64,000 nt of DNA from Rugamonas rubra. GTDB taxonomy: Bacteria; Pseudomonadota; Gammaproteobacteria; Burkholderiales; Burkholderiaceae_D. The notes under the pieces were generated by a model, which was not told where the DNA came from, did not search any database, and saw only the letters and a list, made by a program, of their open reading frames with translations. The position numbers were made by a program, and so were the translations under genes. Below, in pieces: positions 17,557-26,805 of this stretch (positions are counted from its first letter, which is position 1; each line of letters starts with the position of its first letter). The stretch spans positions 1 to 64,000 of the forward strand of contig NZ_FOTW01000012.1 of assembly GCF_900114705.1 (NCBI RefSeq). Direction: 5' to 3'.

Positions 17557-18783
17557 ATGAAATATGCGAAGCGACTTCAATCGTTGATGCTCGGGCTGTC
17601 GTTGACAGCCGCCGGTATCCCAGCGTGGGCGGAGCAGGCGGCCGTCAAGGCGGCCGGCAGCTACACGGCGGCGACGGGCGGCACCGGCGGACCGGTGCCA
17701 TTTGAGTTGAACCTGCAACCACCGGCCACCGAGATCGCGGCCCAGATCTACGACCTGCACACCTGGATGATGGTCGTTTGCATGGTGATCTTCGTCGCCG
17801 TGTTCGGCGTGATGTTCTACTCCATCTTCAAGCACCGCAAGTCGCTCGGCCACAAGCCGGCCACCTTCCACGAATCCACCACCGTCGAGATCGCCTGGAC
17901 CGTGGTGCCCTTCCTGATCGTCATCGGCATGGCCCTGCCGGCCACCCGCACCGTGGTCGGCATGAAGGACACCACCAACGCCGACATCACCATCAAGGCC
18001 ACCGGCATGCAGTGGAAATGGGGCTACGACTACCTGAAGGGCGAGGGCGAGGGCATTGCCTTCCTGTCCAACCTGTCGACCCCGCGCTCCCAGGTGGGCT
18101 CGCCCGGCGTCGAGCCGACCGAGAAGCGCGGCGAGAACTACCTGATCGAGGTCGACAACGAGGTTGTCGTGCCGGTCGGCAAGAAGATCCGCATCGTCAC
18201 CACCGCCAACGACGTCATCCACGCCTGGTCGGTGCCGGCCTTCGGCGTCAAGCAGGACGCCATCCCCGGCTTCGTGCGCGACACCTGGTTCAACGCCAAG
18301 CACACCGGCACCTACCGCGGCAACTGCGCCGAACTGTGCGGCAAGGAGCACGCCTTCATGCCCATCGTGGTCAAGGTGGTCAGCGCCGAGGACTACACGA
18401 TCTGGGTCGACGGCAAGAAAAAGGAAATGGCCGCGCTGGCCGACGATCCAAGCAAGGTCTGGACCATCGACGAGCTGAAGGTCAAGGGCGAAAAGGTCTA
18501 CACTAGCAACTGCGCGGTCTGCCACTTGGCCACCGGCAAGGGCGTGCCCAACGCCTTCGCCGCGCTGGACGGCTCCCCTGCGGTGACCGGGCCGAAGGCC
18601 GAACAGATCAACGTGCTGCTGCACGGTAAGAAGAGCGGTAAGTTCCCTAGCGAAATGCCTGCATGGAAGCAATTGTCGGACACCGAGATCGCGGCTGTGA
18701 TCACCTACACCCGCAATACCTGGTCGAACAAGGCCGCAGAAAACATCGTTCAACCAGCCGAAGTTGTGGCTGCACGCAAGTAA
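17557..18783 (+). CDS. coxB: Cytochrome c oxidase subunit II with fused cytochrome c domain
   Basis: 408 residues from ATG 17557 (GGGGAA upstream). Signal peptide about 1-27 ending AWA. Two membrane helices at about 70-92 and 110-135. The CuA site is CAELCGKEHAFM (about residues 258-269) with the earlier His in DVIHAWSVP. A C-terminal extension contains a heme c site, CAVCH (about 316-320), with a likely Met ligand in PSEMPAW. This makes it a caa3-like subunit II with a built-in electron donor, common in betaproteobacterial aa3 oxidases. First gene of the operon. Confidence 0.96.
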   Translation: MKYAKRLQSLMLGLSLTAAGIPAWAEQAAVKAAGSYTAATGGTGGPVPFELNLQPPATEIAAQIYDLHTWMMVVCMVIFVAVFGVMFYSIFKHRKSLGHKPATFHESTTVEIAWTVVPFLIVIGMALPATRTVVGMKDTTNADITIKATGMQWKWGYDYLKGEGEGIAFLSNLSTPRSQVGSPGVEPTEKRGENYLIEVDNEVVVPVGKKIRIVTTANDVIHAWSVPAFGVKQDAIPGFVRDTWFNAKHTGTYRGNCAELCGKEHAFMPIVVKVVSAEDYTIWVDGKKKEMAALADDPSKVWTIDELKVKGEKVYTSNCAVCHLATGKGVPNAFAALDGSPAVTGPKAEQINVLLHGKKSGKFPSEMPAWKQLSDTEIAAVITYTRNTWSNKAAENIVQPAEVVAARK

Positions 18784-18796
18784 TTAGGAGCTTTAG

Positions 18797-20389
18797 ATGA
18801 GCACAAGCACAATCGATCACGCCCACGATCAGCACGACCACGCGCACGACCATCCGCACGGCCTGTCGCGCTGGTTGTTCGCCACCAACCACAAGGACAT
18901 CGGCACGCTCTACCTGTGGTTCTCCTTCATCATGCTGCTGTCCGGCGGCGTGCTGGCGCTGATGATCCGCACCGAGCTGTTCAAGCCGGGCCTGCAGTTC
19001 TTCCAGCCCGAGTTCTTCAACCAACTGACCACCATGCACGGCCTGGTGATGGTGTTCGGCGCCATCATGCCGGCCTTCGTCGGCTTCGCCAACTGGATGA
19101 TCCCGCTGCAAGTGGGCGCCTCCGACATGGCCTTCGCGCGCATGAACAACTTCTCCTTCTGGCTGCTGCCGCCGGCCGCGATCCTGCTGGCGACCTCCTT
19201 CCTGGTCCCCGGCGGCGCCACCGCCGCCGGCTGGACGCTGTACGCGCCGCTGTCGAGCCAAATGGGCCCCGGCATGGACATGGCGATCTTCGCCATGCAC
19301 CTGATGGGCGCCTCCTCGATCATGGGTTCGATCAACATCATCGTCACCATCCTCAACATGCGCGCCCCCGGCATGACGCTGATGAAGATGCCGATGTTCT
19401 GCTGGACCTGGCTGATCACCGCCTACCTGCTGATCGCCGTCATGCCCGTGCTGGCCGGCGCCATCACCATGACGCTGACCGACCGCCACTTCGGCACCTC
19501 CTTCTTCAACGCCGCCGGCGGCGGCGACCCGGTGATGTACCAGCACATCTTCTGGTTCTTCGGCCACCCCGAGGTCTACATCATGATTCTGCCGGCCTTC
19601 GGCATCGTCTCGCAGATCCTGCCGGCCTTCGCCCGCAAGCAGCTGTTCGGCTACGCCTCGATGGTCTACGCCACCGCCTCGATCGCCATCCTGTCGTTCA
19701 TCGTCTGGGCCCACCACATGTTCACCACCGGCATGCCGGTGACCAGCCAGCTGTTCTTCATGTACGCCACCATGCTGATCGCCGTGCCGACCGGCGTGAA
19801 GGTGTTCAACTGGATCGCCACCATGTGGAAGGGTTCGATGACCTTCGAGACCCCGATGCTGTTCGCCGTCGGCTTCATCTTCGTCTTCACCATCGGCGGC
19901 TTCACCGGCCTGATCCTGGCCGTCACGCCGATCGACATCCAGCTGCAGGACACCTACTACGTCGTGGCCCACTTCCACTACGTGCTGGTGGCCGGCTCGC
20001 TGTTCGCCCTGTTCGCCGGCTTCTACTACTGGTCGCCGAAATGGACCGGCCACATGTACAACGAGACCATGGGCAAGCTGCACTTCTGGCTGTCGCTGAT
20101 CACCTTCAACATCACCTTCTTCCCGATGCACTTCCTGGGTCTGGCCGGCATGCCGCGCCGCTACGCCGACTACCCGGCGCAGTTCACCGACTTCAACGTG
20201 GTGGCCACCATCGGCGCCTTCGGCTTCGGCCTGTCGCAGGTGTTCTTCCTGTTCTGCGTGGTCCTGCCGACCATCCGCGGCGGCAAGAAGGCGGCCGACA
20301 AGCCGTGGGAAGGCGCCGAGGGCCTGGAATGGACCGTGCCTAGCCCGGCCCCGTTCCACACCTTCGAAACCCCGCCGACGTTCAAGTAA
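18797..20389 (+). CDS. coxA: Cytochrome c oxidase subunit I
   Basis: 530 residues with 12 predicted membrane helices. Catalytic motifs are intact: [16 protein letters not shown] gives a CuB His and the cross-linked Tyr, WAHHMF the other two CuB His, and [11 protein letters not shown] the heme a3 and heme a ligands. The proton channel residues of A-type oxidases are suggested by GHPEVYI and the N-terminal MHGLVMVF region. It reduces oxygen to water and pumps protons in the inner membrane. It follows coxB by 13 bases with GGAG before the ATG. Confidence 0.98.
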   Translation: MSTSTIDHAHDQHDHAHDHPHGLSRWLFATNHKDIGTLYLWFSFIMLLSGGVLALMIRTELFKPGLQFFQPEFFNQLTTMHGLVMVFGAIMPAFVGFANWMIPLQVGASDMAFARMNNFSFWLLPPAAILLATSFLVPGGATAAGWTLYAPLSSQMGPGMDMAIFAMHLMGASSIMGSINIIVTILNMRAPGMTLMKMPMFCWTWLITAYLLIAVMPVLAGAITMTLTDRHFGTSFFNAAGGGDPVMYQHIFWFFGHPEVYIMILPAFGIVSQILPAFARKQLFGYASMVYATASIAILSFIVWAHHMFTTGMPVTSQLFFMYATMLIAVPTGVKVFNWIATMWKGSMTFETPMLFAVGFIFVFTIGGFTGLILAVTPIDIQLQDTYYVVAHFHYVLVAGSLFALFAGFYYWSPKWTGHMYNETMGKLHFWLSLITFNITFFPMHFLGLAGMPRRYADYPAQFTDFNVVATIGAFGFGLSQVFFLFCVVLPTIRGGKKAADKPWEGAEGLEWTVPSPAPFHTFETPPTFK

Positions 20390-20395
20390 TGGCGC

Positions 20396-20428
20396 GGCGC
20401 GCCGGCGGAGCTTCTCCGCCGGCGCGCC
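20396..20428 (+). other. Perfect 15-bp hairpin between coxA and the small assembly gene
   Basis: GGCGCGCCGGCGGAG (20396-20410), loop CTT, CTCCGCCGGCGCGCC (20414-20428): a perfect 15-bp stem starting 6 bases after the coxA stop. It has no U tract, so it is not a classical terminator. It could protect the coxA end of a processed mRNA and set the relative expression of coxA and the downstream assembly genes. Confidence 0.75.
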
Positions 20429-20449
20429 CACCGACAGGAAAAGCCGACC

Positions 20450-20557
20450 ATGTCCCAACCGAACAAACCGAACAACCTGAAAACCGGCCTGATCCTGGCG
20501 TCGCTGGCGCTGGTGTTCTTCCTGTCCGTCTTCATCAAACGCATCTGGCTGAGCTGA
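20450..20557 (+). CDS. Cytochrome oxidase small assembly protein (35 aa)
   Basis: 35 residues, MSQPNKPNNLKTGLILASLA at the start, then a single hydrophobic helix (about 13-29) and a basic end FIKRIWLS. Micro-proteins of this pattern lie between coxA and ctaG in many betaproteobacteria and are known as cytochrome oxidase small assembly proteins; their role is not well defined. An AGGAAA sits before the ATG at 20450. Its stop at 20555-20557 is one base before the ctaG start. Too short for most gene finders. Confidence 0.8.
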   Translation: MSQPNKPNNLKTGLILASLALVFFLSVFIKRIWLS

Positions 20558-20558
20558 C

Positions 20559-21116
20559 GTGGGCGCCGACCAGGAGACGCGCGGGCAGAACCGCAAGATG
20601 CTCGGCAAGCTGATCGTCATCGCGGTGATGATGTTCGGCTTCGGCTACGCGCTGATCCCGGTCTACAAGCAGTTGTGCGAGGTCTTGGGCATCAATGTGC
20701 TGACGCAGAAGGACGGCACCGTCGAGCTGGACAAGAACACCCAGGTCGACAAGAGCCGCAGCATCACCGTCGAGTTCGACGGCAACGCGCAGGGGCCGTG
20801 GCGCTTCCGTCCGGTGGTCTCCAGCATGCAGGTGCATCCGGGCGAACTGGCCACGGTGATGTACGAGGTGGTCAACACCCAGGCGCGCACCGTCAACGCC
20901 CAGGCCATCCCCAGCTACGCGCCGCAAAGCGCCACGCCGCACTTCAAGAAGGTCGAGTGCTTCTGCTTCAAGCAGCAGACGCTGAAACCGAACGAGGCGC
21001 GGCAGATGCCGGTGGTGTTCTTCATCGACCCGGCGCTGCCGAAGGAAGTGAAGACCATCACGCTGTCGTACACGTTTTTTGAAATTGCCGGCCTCGACAA
21101 GACCGCCGCCAATTGA
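20559..21116 (+). CDS. ctaG: Cytochrome c oxidase assembly protein CtaG/Cox11
   Basis: 185 residues from a GTG at 20559 one base after the previous stop. One N-terminal membrane helix (about 17-36) is followed by a periplasmic immunoglobulin-like copper-binding domain with the Cox11 motif ECFCF (about residues 129-133). It delivers copper to the CuB site of subunit I. Residues VYKQLCEV just after the helix are conserved in the family. No alternative upstream start is available because of the preceding gene. Confidence 0.95.
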   Translation: MGADQETRGQNRKMLGKLIVIAVMMFGFGYALIPVYKQLCEVLGINVLTQKDGTVELDKNTQVDKSRSITVEFDGNAQGPWRFRPVVSSMQVHPGELATVMYEVVNTQARTVNAQAIPSYAPQSATPHFKKVECFCFKQQTLKPNEARQMPVVFFIDPALPKEVKTITLSYTFFEIAGLDKTAAN

Positions 21117-21142
21117 ACGCAAGTGAAAGCAAGGTGTCAGAG

Positions 21143-21355
21143 ATGAAACAAGAAAGCAAGCCGCGGCAATACGCCTCCTTCCTGTACTCGTTGAAGGCGG
21201 TGTTCTGGTCGTTTACCGGCTTGCGCCGCAAGAGCGACTTCGACAGCGACTCGGCCAAGCTGAACCCGGTGCACATCGTCATCGCCGGGCTGATCGGCGT
21301 GGCCTTGCTCATCACCGTGCTGATCACCATCGTCAAGTTGGTCGTACCAAAGTAA
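21143..21355 (+). CDS. DUF2970 family small membrane protein
   Basis: 70 residues from ATG 21143 (AAGG upstream); a TTG at 21113 overlapping the ctaG stop is also in frame but less likely. The body reads ASFLYSLKAVFWSFTGLRRK then a C-terminal membrane helix (about 48-68). DUF2970 proteins occur in cox operons of betaproteobacteria and are of unknown function; their place suggests a role in oxidase assembly or stability. Confidence 0.87.
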   Translation: MKQESKPRQYASFLYSLKAVFWSFTGLRRKSDFDSDSAKLNPVHIVIAGLIGVALLITVLITIVKLVVPK

Positions 21356-21398
21356 AAAAGTAGCTATTCTCGAATATAGTTGATTTAGGGAGATGAAG

Positions 21399-22259
21399 AT
21401 GAGTTCACATAACGCCGCGGCACCGTACTACTTCGTGCCAGGTCCGTCCAAGTGGCCGATGCTGGCCGGCCTGACCCTGTTGCTGACCATGATAGGCGCC
21501 TCGGCCTGGGTCAACGACGTGTCCTGGGGCCCGTACCTGAACTTCGCCGGCCTGGCCGGCATCATCGCGGTGCTGTACTTCTGGTTCGGCGACGCCATCG
21601 GCGAGTCCGAGAAGGGCCTGTACAGCCAACGTGTCGACCACTCCTACCGCTGGTCGATGGCTTGGTTCATCTTCTCCGAGGTGATGTTCTTCGGCGCCTT
21701 CTTCGGCGCCCTGTTCTACGCCCGCAGCATCTCGATGCCGTGGCTGGGCGACATCGACCACAAGTTCATCTGGCCCGACTTCTCGGCCCAGTGGGGCAAC
21801 ATCGGCCCGGCCGGCACGGTCGAGGAATTCAAGACCATGGGTCCGTTTCCGATTCCGACCATCAACACCGCGCTGCTGCTGACCTCGGGCGTGACGCTGA
21901 CCATCTCGCACCACGCGCTGCGCGCCGGCCACCGCGCCAAGACCGCCTTCTGGTTGGCCGCCACCGTGCTGCTGGGCGCCGTCTTCATGGGCTTCCAGGT
22001 CTACGAGTACATGCACGCCTACAGCGAGCTGAACCTGAAACTGACCTCGGGCATCTACGGTTCGACCTTCTTCATGCTGACCGGCTTCCACGGCTTCCAC
22101 GTGACGATGGGCGCGATCATGCTGTCGGTGGTGCTGTACCGCGTGCTCAAGGGCCACTTCACGGCCGACAACCACTTCGCCTTCGAAGGCGCCGCCTGGT
22201 ATTGGCACTTTGTCGACGTGGTCTGGCTCGGCCTGTACATCGTGGTTTACTGGCTGTAA
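21399..22259 (+). CDS. coxC: Cytochrome c oxidase subunit III
   Basis: 286 residues from ATG 21399, chosen because AGGGAG is six bases upstream; the ATG at 21393 is too close to that site. Seven membrane helices are predicted, with the subunit III signatures RWSMAWFIFSEVMFFGAFFG and GFHGFHVTMGAIML and a final WYWHFVDVVWLGLYIVVYWL. It stabilises the catalytic core and supports proton uptake. Last structural gene before the terminator at 22295-22332. Confidence 0.97.
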   Translation: MSSHNAAAPYYFVPGPSKWPMLAGLTLLLTMIGASAWVNDVSWGPYLNFAGLAGIIAVLYFWFGDAIGESEKGLYSQRVDHSYRWSMAWFIFSEVMFFGAFFGALFYARSISMPWLGDIDHKFIWPDFSAQWGNIGPAGTVEEFKTMGPFPIPTINTALLLTSGVTLTISHHALRAGHRAKTAFWLAATVLLGAVFMGFQVYEYMHAYSELNLKLTSGIYGSTFFMLTGFHGFHVTMGAIMLSVVLYRVLKGHFTADNHFAFEGAAWYWHFVDVVWLGLYIVVYWL

Positions 22260-22294
22260 CGGGGTTATAATTCGCGGCGGTCGACCGCGATGCA

Positions 22295-22332
22295 AAAGAG
22301 CCGCAGGCGGGAGTTCCCGCCGCGGCTTTTTT
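22295..22332 (+). terminator. Intrinsic terminator after coxC
   Basis: AGCCGC-A-GGCGGGA paired with TCCCGCC-GCGGCT, one bulged A and a 2-base loop, followed by a run of six T. It ends the structural part of the oxidase transcript. Confidence 0.85.
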
Positions 22333-22369
22333 GTTTAGGGAATGCTTGTCAGCCCAGCGGCGCGCATCG

Positions 22370-22395
22370 AGGGTCAGACCCTAGGGTCTGACCCT
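22370..22395. repeat. Perfect 26-base palindrome
   Basis: AGGGTCAGACCCT directly followed by its reverse complement AGGGTCTGACCCT, with no spacer (centre CTAG). It sits between the coxC terminator and the stop of the minus-strand DUF2909 gene. It could be a bidirectional terminator stem, a REP-like element or a protein site. Confidence 0.9.
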
Positions 22396-22414
22396 GGCTT
22401 CCGCTAGCGGGGCC

Positions 22415-22615
22415 TCAGCGGATGCCGGTCGGGGTGATGTAGCCGAGCTTGTAGCCGAGCAGGATCAGCAGGAACAGGGTGATCGAAAAGCCCACCCGCA
22501 GGGCCAGCGCGCGCACCGTGTTGTTGCTCCTGCCCTTGTCGCGCATCAGGTAGAACAGCGCCGATCCCAGGCTGCCGAGGATCAGGATGAAGGCGATGGC
22601 GACGGCAATTTTCAT
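22415..22615 (-). CDS. Twin-transmembrane DUF2909 protein (66 aa)
   Basis: 66 residues from ATG 22615 (MKIAVAIAFILILGSLGSAL). Two membrane helices (about 3-24 and 42-62) are joined by a short basic loop with the conserved MRDKGRSNNTVRALALR. DUF2909/twin transmembrane proteins regularly sit between coxC and SURF1 on the opposite strand in betaproteobacteria, as here; function unknown. It diverges from SURF1 with only 39 bases between the starts. Confidence 0.87.
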   Translation of the reverse strand: MKIAVAIAFILILGSLGSALFYLMRDKGRSNNTVRALALRVGFSITLFLLILLGYKLGYITPTGIR

Positions 22616-22654
22616 GGGTTGGGCCAGCTGTAAATTGAATAAGGCACCATTGTA

Positions 22655-23434
22655 ATGCGTATCGGCTTCCGTTTTCGCCTGGTTCCCTGCATCGCCACCG
22701 TGTTGGTGGTGGCGCTCGGCATTTCCCTGGGCAACTGGCAGCAGCGCCGCGCCGAGCAGAAGACGGCGCTGCAGCACAAGCTGGCCGAGGGCAACGCCGC
22801 CGCGCCGCTGGGCCTGTCCACCGGCGGCGCGGCCGCCTTGCCGCTCGATGCCGCCGCCGCCGCCGCCATCGAGTACCGCCGCGTCCGTTTGACGGGCGAG
22901 TTCCGCCGCGACTGGCCGCTGTACCTCGACAACCGTCCCTACCAGGGCCGCGCCGGGTTTTATTTGCTGATGCCGTTTAGAATGGCCGGATCGGACGTGC
23001 ACGTGCTGGTCGAGCGCGGCTGGCTGCCGCGCAACATGGCGCAGCGCGAACAAATGCAGCCCTACGCCACGCCGGCGGGGCAGGTCACGCTGGAGGGCGT
23101 CGTCAAACTCAGCGCCGGCCACGTGATGCAACTGGGCAACGCGGCGCCGCTGGCGCCGGGCGCCATCGTGCAGAACGTCGAGCCGGCCCAGCTGGCCGCC
23201 GCCGGCGCGATGGTGGTGCAACCTTTTGTGGTCGAGCAGAGCGGGCCGGCCGTGCCGCTGGCTTCGCTTGATTCGGCCCAGCCGGCCGCCGGCGACGACG
23301 CCAAGCTGGTGCGCGACTGGCCGGCGCCGGCGCTGGGCGTGGAAAAACATCGCGGCTACGCGTTCCAGTGGTATGCGCTGGCGCTGATGGCCGTCCTCTT
23401 TTTTGTCTCTACTGGATTCAGACGTGGAAAATAA
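22655..23434 (+). CDS. SURF1 family oxidase assembly protein
   Basis: 259 residues. Membrane helices at about 8-27 and 236-253 flank a periplasmic domain with the SURF1 motifs YRRVRLTGEF, LYLDNRPYQGRAGFYLLMPF and RGWLPRN, ending YAFQWYALALMAVLFF. SURF1 (Shy1) helps insert heme a into subunit I. It begins a second group of oxidase biogenesis genes running to SCO at 26718; its stop overlaps the next gene by 11 bases. Confidence 0.94.
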   Translation: MRIGFRFRLVPCIATVLVVALGISLGNWQQRRAEQKTALQHKLAEGNAAAPLGLSTGGAAALPLDAAAAAAIEYRRVRLTGEFRRDWPLYLDNRPYQGRAGFYLLMPFRMAGSDVHVLVERGWLPRNMAQREQMQPYATPAGQVTLEGVVKLSAGHVMQLGNAAPLAPGAIVQNVEPAQLAAAGAMVVQPFVVEQSGPAVPLASLDSAQPAAGDDAKLVRDWPAPALGVEKHRGYAFQWYALALMAVLFFVSTGFRRGK

Positions 23435-24071
23435 ACCGCAACAAGATCGCTCCGCCTCCCCGCAAGCCGCGCCGGACGACGCGCGCCAAGTGCGCGCCGG
23501 CCGTTGGAAGCTGCTGGCCGTGTTGGCCGTGTGCGCCATGCCGCTGGTCGGCTCCTACTTCGCCTACTACGTCGTCAAGCCCGGCGGCCGTACCAACTAC
23601 GGCGCGCTGATCGACCCGCGCGACCATCCCATCCCCGCGCTGGGCAGCGCCACGTTGGACGGCAAGCCGGCCGGGCTGGACGACTACAAGGGCAAGTGGA
23701 TCATGCTCAAGGTCGGCCCGTCCGACTGCCAGAAGGATTGCCAGGACCAGCTGTTCGCCATGCGCCAGCTGCGCACCATGCAGGGCAAGGAGATGGAGCG
23801 CATCGAACGGGTCTGGCTGATCACCGACATGGAGCCGCTGGACACGCTGCTGCTGCGCGTCAACGACGGCACCCGCATGCTGCGCGCCCAGGCCGAGGCG
23901 GTGGCCAAGTGGCTGCCGCTGGAGCAGAACGCCGCCGGCGCCAAGGCCGCCGAGCACATCTACCTGATCGACCCGATGGGCCACCTGATGATGCGCTTCC
24001 CCAAGGACGCCGACCCGTCCAAGGTCAAGAAGGACCTGTCCAAGCTGCTCAAGGCTTCGGCCATAGGCTGA
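23424..24071 (+). CDS. SCO-like thioredoxin-fold membrane protein of the cox cluster, uncharacterised
   Basis: 215 residues from GTG 23424; a TTG at 23403 is an alternative. One membrane helix at about 30-52 is followed by a periplasmic domain that looks thioredoxin-like: [20 protein letters not shown] carries a CxxxC pair at the place where SCO proteins have their copper-binding CxxxC, and VYLID-type and [16 protein letters not shown] segments follow. The C-terminal His of SCO is not obvious. The gene lies between SURF1 and ctaA, so a role in heme or copper insertion is likely. Database names for such proteins vary (transmembrane or cytochrome oxidase subunit I), which reflects ignorance. 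Confidence 0.8.
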   Translation: MENKPQQDRSASPQAAPDDARQVRAGRWKLLAVLAVCAMPLVGSYFAYYVVKPGGRTNYGALIDPRDHPIPALGSATLDGKPAGLDDYKGKWIMLKVGPSDCQKDCQDQLFAMRQLRTMQGKEMERIERVWLITDMEPLDTLLLRVNDGTRMLRAQAEAVAKWLPLEQNAAGAKAAEHIYLIDPMGHLMMRFPKDADPSKVKKDLSKLLKASAIG

Positions 24072-24077
24072 CCCGCC

Positions 24078-25241
24078 ATGCACCTCTCCACCCTGGCCCA
24101 ACTGGCGCTGACCGGGCTGATGGTCGCGCTGCTGCCGCTGTCGCTGGTCTGGACCTCGGCCGACAGCAACAAGTACCGCAAGCTGGTGTGGGTTTGCGCC
24201 TTCCTCACCTTCGACCTGATCGTCTTCGGCGCCTTCACGCGGCTGACCGACTCCGGCCTCGGCTGCCCCGACTGGCCCGGCTGCTACGGCCTGGCCAACC
24301 CCTTCCTGGCGCACGCCGAGATCAGCGCGGCCGAGGCGCTGCTGCCGAGCGGCCCGGTGACCGTCGCCAAGGCCTGGATCGAGATGATCCACCGCTACCT
24401 GGCGATGGGCATCGGCGTGCTGATCACGGCGATGCTGCTCCAGTCCTGCTGGCAGTGGCGCAAGCGGCGCGCGGCGGAATACTCGCCGGTCCTGCCGGCG
24501 CTGCTGTTCCTGGCGGTCTGCGTGCAGGGCGCGTTCGGCGCCTGGACCGTCACGCTCAAGCTGCAACCGGTGATCGTCACCATCCACCTGTTGCTGGGCA
24601 TGGGCCTGCTGGCCCTGCTGGTGTGGTACGGTGGCCGCCAGGACCAGTTGATCAAGCCGGTGCGCGCGGTGACCGCCTCGCCGCCGGCGATGCGCAACAT
24701 CCGCCTGCTGGCGGCCAGCTCGGCCCTGCTGCTGCTGGTGCAACTGGCGCTGGGCGGCTGGACCAGCACCAACTACGCCACCCTGGCCTGCACCGACTTC
24801 CCCCTGTGCGGCGGCAAGCTGGTGCCGGCGATGGACTTCGAGCACGGCTTCGCCCTCTGGCGCGAGCTGGGCAAGACCGCCGCCGGCCACTACCTGCCGT
24901 TCGCCGCGCTGACCGCCATCCACTGGGTGCACCGCAACTTCGCCTTCGTCGTCGCCGTGGTGGTCGGCTACACCTGCTACCGCGCCTGGGGCCACCGCGC
25001 CCTGCACCGCACCGCGCGCGGCCTGGCCGTGGTGTTGGCGCTGCAGCTGGCCACCGGCGTGGCCACCATCTTCCTCAGCTTCCCGCTGGCGCTGGCCGTG
25101 CTGCACAACGCCGGCGCGGCCCTGCTGGTGGTTTTACTGACCATGTTAAACTACCGGGCCAAATTCCAATACGAGATCGCGCAGAAGGCCGCCGCCAGCG
25201 CAGTATTCCCGCACGCTACGACTGCCAGACACCACCCATGA
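24078..25241 (+). CDS. ctaA: Heme A synthase (COX15/CtaA)
   Basis: 387 residues with about 8 membrane helices. The signature [19 protein letters not shown] (about residues 55-73) and His ligands in [31 protein letters not shown] and LHNAGAALL mark COX15-type heme A synthase. It oxidises the C8 methyl of heme O to a formyl group. The last bases of the gene overlap the ctaB start (ATGA at 25238-25241). Confidence 0.95.
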   Translation: MHLSTLAQLALTGLMVALLPLSLVWTSADSNKYRKLVWVCAFLTFDLIVFGAFTRLTDSGLGCPDWPGCYGLANPFLAHAEISAAEALLPSGPVTVAKAWIEMIHRYLAMGIGVLITAMLLQSCWQWRKRRAAEYSPVLPALLFLAVCVQGAFGAWTVTLKLQPVIVTIHLLLGMGLLALLVWYGGRQDQLIKPVRAVTASPPAMRNIRLLAASSALLLLVQLALGGWTSTNYATLACTDFPLCGGKLVPAMDFEHGFALWRELGKTAAGHYLPFAALTAIHWVHRNFAFVVAVVVGYTCYRAWGHRALHRTARGLAVVLALQLATGVATIFLSFPLALAVLHNAGAALLVVLLTMLNYRAKFQYEIAQKAAASAVFPHATTARHHP

Positions 25242-26131
25242 CAAGCCAAACCGCAACACGCAAGCCCACCCCGCGCATCGCCCAGTACTGGGCCCTGACC
25301 AAACCCCGCGTCACCCAACTGGCCGTGTTCTGCGCCGTGATCGGCATGTTCCTGGCCACCGACGAGCTGCCCAACTGGCGCGTCGTCATCGCCGCCACCT
25401 TCGGCATCTGGCTGCTGGCCGGCGCCGCCTTCGCCGTCAACTGCCTGGCCGAGCGCGAGATCGACGCGCGCATGGCGCGCACCGCGCGCCGGCCGATGGC
25501 GATGGGCGACATCTCGGTGGCGCAGACGGTGGTGTTCTCGGCCATCATCGGCGGCGCCGGCATGTGGATCCTGTACGCGCTGGTCAATCCGCTGACCATG
25601 TGGCTGACCTTCGTCACCTTCGTCGGCTACGCCGTCATCTACACCATGGTACTCAAGCCGGCCACGCCGCAGAACATCGTCATCGGCGGCCTGTCCGGCG
25701 CCATGCCGCCGGCGCTGGGCTGGGCCGCCGTCGCCAACGACGTGCCGATGCAGGCCTGGCTGCTGGTGCTGATCATCTTTTTGTGGACGCCGCCGCACTT
25801 CTGGGCGCTGGCCATGTACCGTCGCGACGACTACGCCAAGTCCGGCCTGCCGATGCTGCCGGTCACCCACGGCATGCCGTTCACCCAGTTCCATGTTTGG
25901 CTGTACTCGATCGCGCTGGCCGCCACCACCATGCTGCCCTTCGCCGTGCACATGAGCGGGCTGATCTACCTGGCCTGCGCCGTCGTGCTCAACGCCATAT
26001 TCCTGCGCCACGCCTGGAAGATCTACCGCCACTACACCGACCTGATCGCCCGCAAGGCCTTCACCTGGTCGATCATTTACCTGTCGTTGCTGTTCGCCGC
26101 CCTGCTGGTGGACCATTACCTGAAATTCTGA
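25238..26131 (+). CDS. ctaB: Protoheme IX farnesyltransferase (heme O synthase)
   Basis: 297 residues from the ATG at 25238 that overlaps the ctaA stop. UbiA-superfamily, about 9 membrane helices, with the two Asp-rich motifs: [19 protein letters not shown] (about residues 67-85) and [16 protein letters not shown] (about 195-210). It adds the farnesyl tail to heme B, the step before CtaA. Longer open frames reading through ctaA are not real. Confidence 0.96.
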   Translation: MTSQTATRKPTPRIAQYWALTKPRVTQLAVFCAVIGMFLATDELPNWRVVIAATFGIWLLAGAAFAVNCLAEREIDARMARTARRPMAMGDISVAQTVVFSAIIGGAGMWILYALVNPLTMWLTFVTFVGYAVIYTMVLKPATPQNIVIGGLSGAMPPALGWAAVANDVPMQAWLLVLIIFLWTPPHFWALAMYRRDDYAKSGLPMLPVTHGMPFTQFHVWLYSIALAATTMLPFAVHMSGLIYLACAVVLNAIFLRHAWKIYRHYTDLIARKAFTWSIIYLSLLFAALLVDHYLKF

Positions 26132-26133
26132 CC

Positions 26134-26718
26134 ATGAAAAAACTGCTCACCCTGTTGCTGCTGTCCCTGTCCATGCTGTTGGCCGCCTGCGGCCAGAAAC
26201 CGCCGATGGAGTTCAAGAACACCGACCTGACCGGTCTCGACTACGCCAAGGGCTTCAACCTGACCGACCACACCGGCAAGGCGCGCACCCTGGCCGACTT
26301 CAAGGGCAAGGCGGTGGTGGTGTTCTTCGGCTATACCCAGTGCCCCGACGTCTGCCCGACCACGATGGCCGAGATGGCCGCCGTGATGCAGCAGCTGGGG
26401 CCGCAGGCCGACCAGGTGCAGGTGCTGTTCGTCACCGTCGACCCCGAGCGCGACACCCAGGCCCTGCTGGCCGAGTACGTGCCGGCCTTCGACAAGCGCT
26501 TCCTCGGCCTGTACGGCACGCCCGCGCAGACGCTGGAGGTGGCCAAGGAGTTCAAGGTGTTCTTCGCCAAGGTGCCGGGCAAGACGGCCGGCAGCTACAC
26601 CGTCGACCACACCGCCGGCAGCTACGTCTTCGACAAGCAAGGCAAGCTGCGCCTGTTCGTCCGCCACGGCCTCGGTCCCGGCCCCATCGTGCACGACCTG
26701 AAACAGCTGCTGTCCTAA
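26134..26718 (+). CDS. SCO1/SenC family copper chaperone lipoprotein
   Basis: 194 residues from ATG 26134. Lipoprotein signal MKKLLTLLLLSLSMLLAAC with lipid-attachment Cys at about 19. The thioredoxin-like domain has the copper-binding CxxxC in GYTQCPDVCPTTM (about residues 67-79) and the ligand His in VDHTAGSYVFD. It loads CuA in subunit II. It is the last gene of the oxidase biogenesis group; a hairpin follows at 26764-26791. Confidence 0.95.
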   Translation: MKKLLTLLLLSLSMLLAACGQKPPMEFKNTDLTGLDYAKGFNLTDHTGKARTLADFKGKAVVVFFGYTQCPDVCPTTMAEMAAVMQQLGPQADQVQVLFVTVDPERDTQALLAEYVPAFDKRFLGLYGTPAQTLEVAKEFKVFFAKVPGKTAGSYTVDHTAGSYVFDKQGKLRLFVRHGLGPGPIVHDLKQLLS

Positions 26719-26763
26719 GCTGCCGCCCTAGGCTTTTGTTGTAGTCCTGTTATCCTGCGGGGA

Positions 26764-26791
26764 GGGCGCGCTTGGTGCGCGCCCGCCTTTT
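26764..26791 (+). terminator. Hairpin between SCO and the AI-2E-type permease gene
   Basis: GGGCGCGC (26764-26771), loop TTGGT, GCGCGCCC (26777-26784), then GCCTTTT. A perfect 8-bp GC stem with a short U tract: terminator of the oxidase group. As it sits 22 bases before the next start it could also act as an attenuator of that gene. Confidence 0.65.
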
Positions 26792-26805
26792 CCCAACGGA
26801 GCAGC

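Noticed and set aside
18701..20620. A 639-codon minus-strand frame covering coxA
   Set aside because: Antisense to a textbook coxA; low-complexity Asp/His/Gly/Gln composition.
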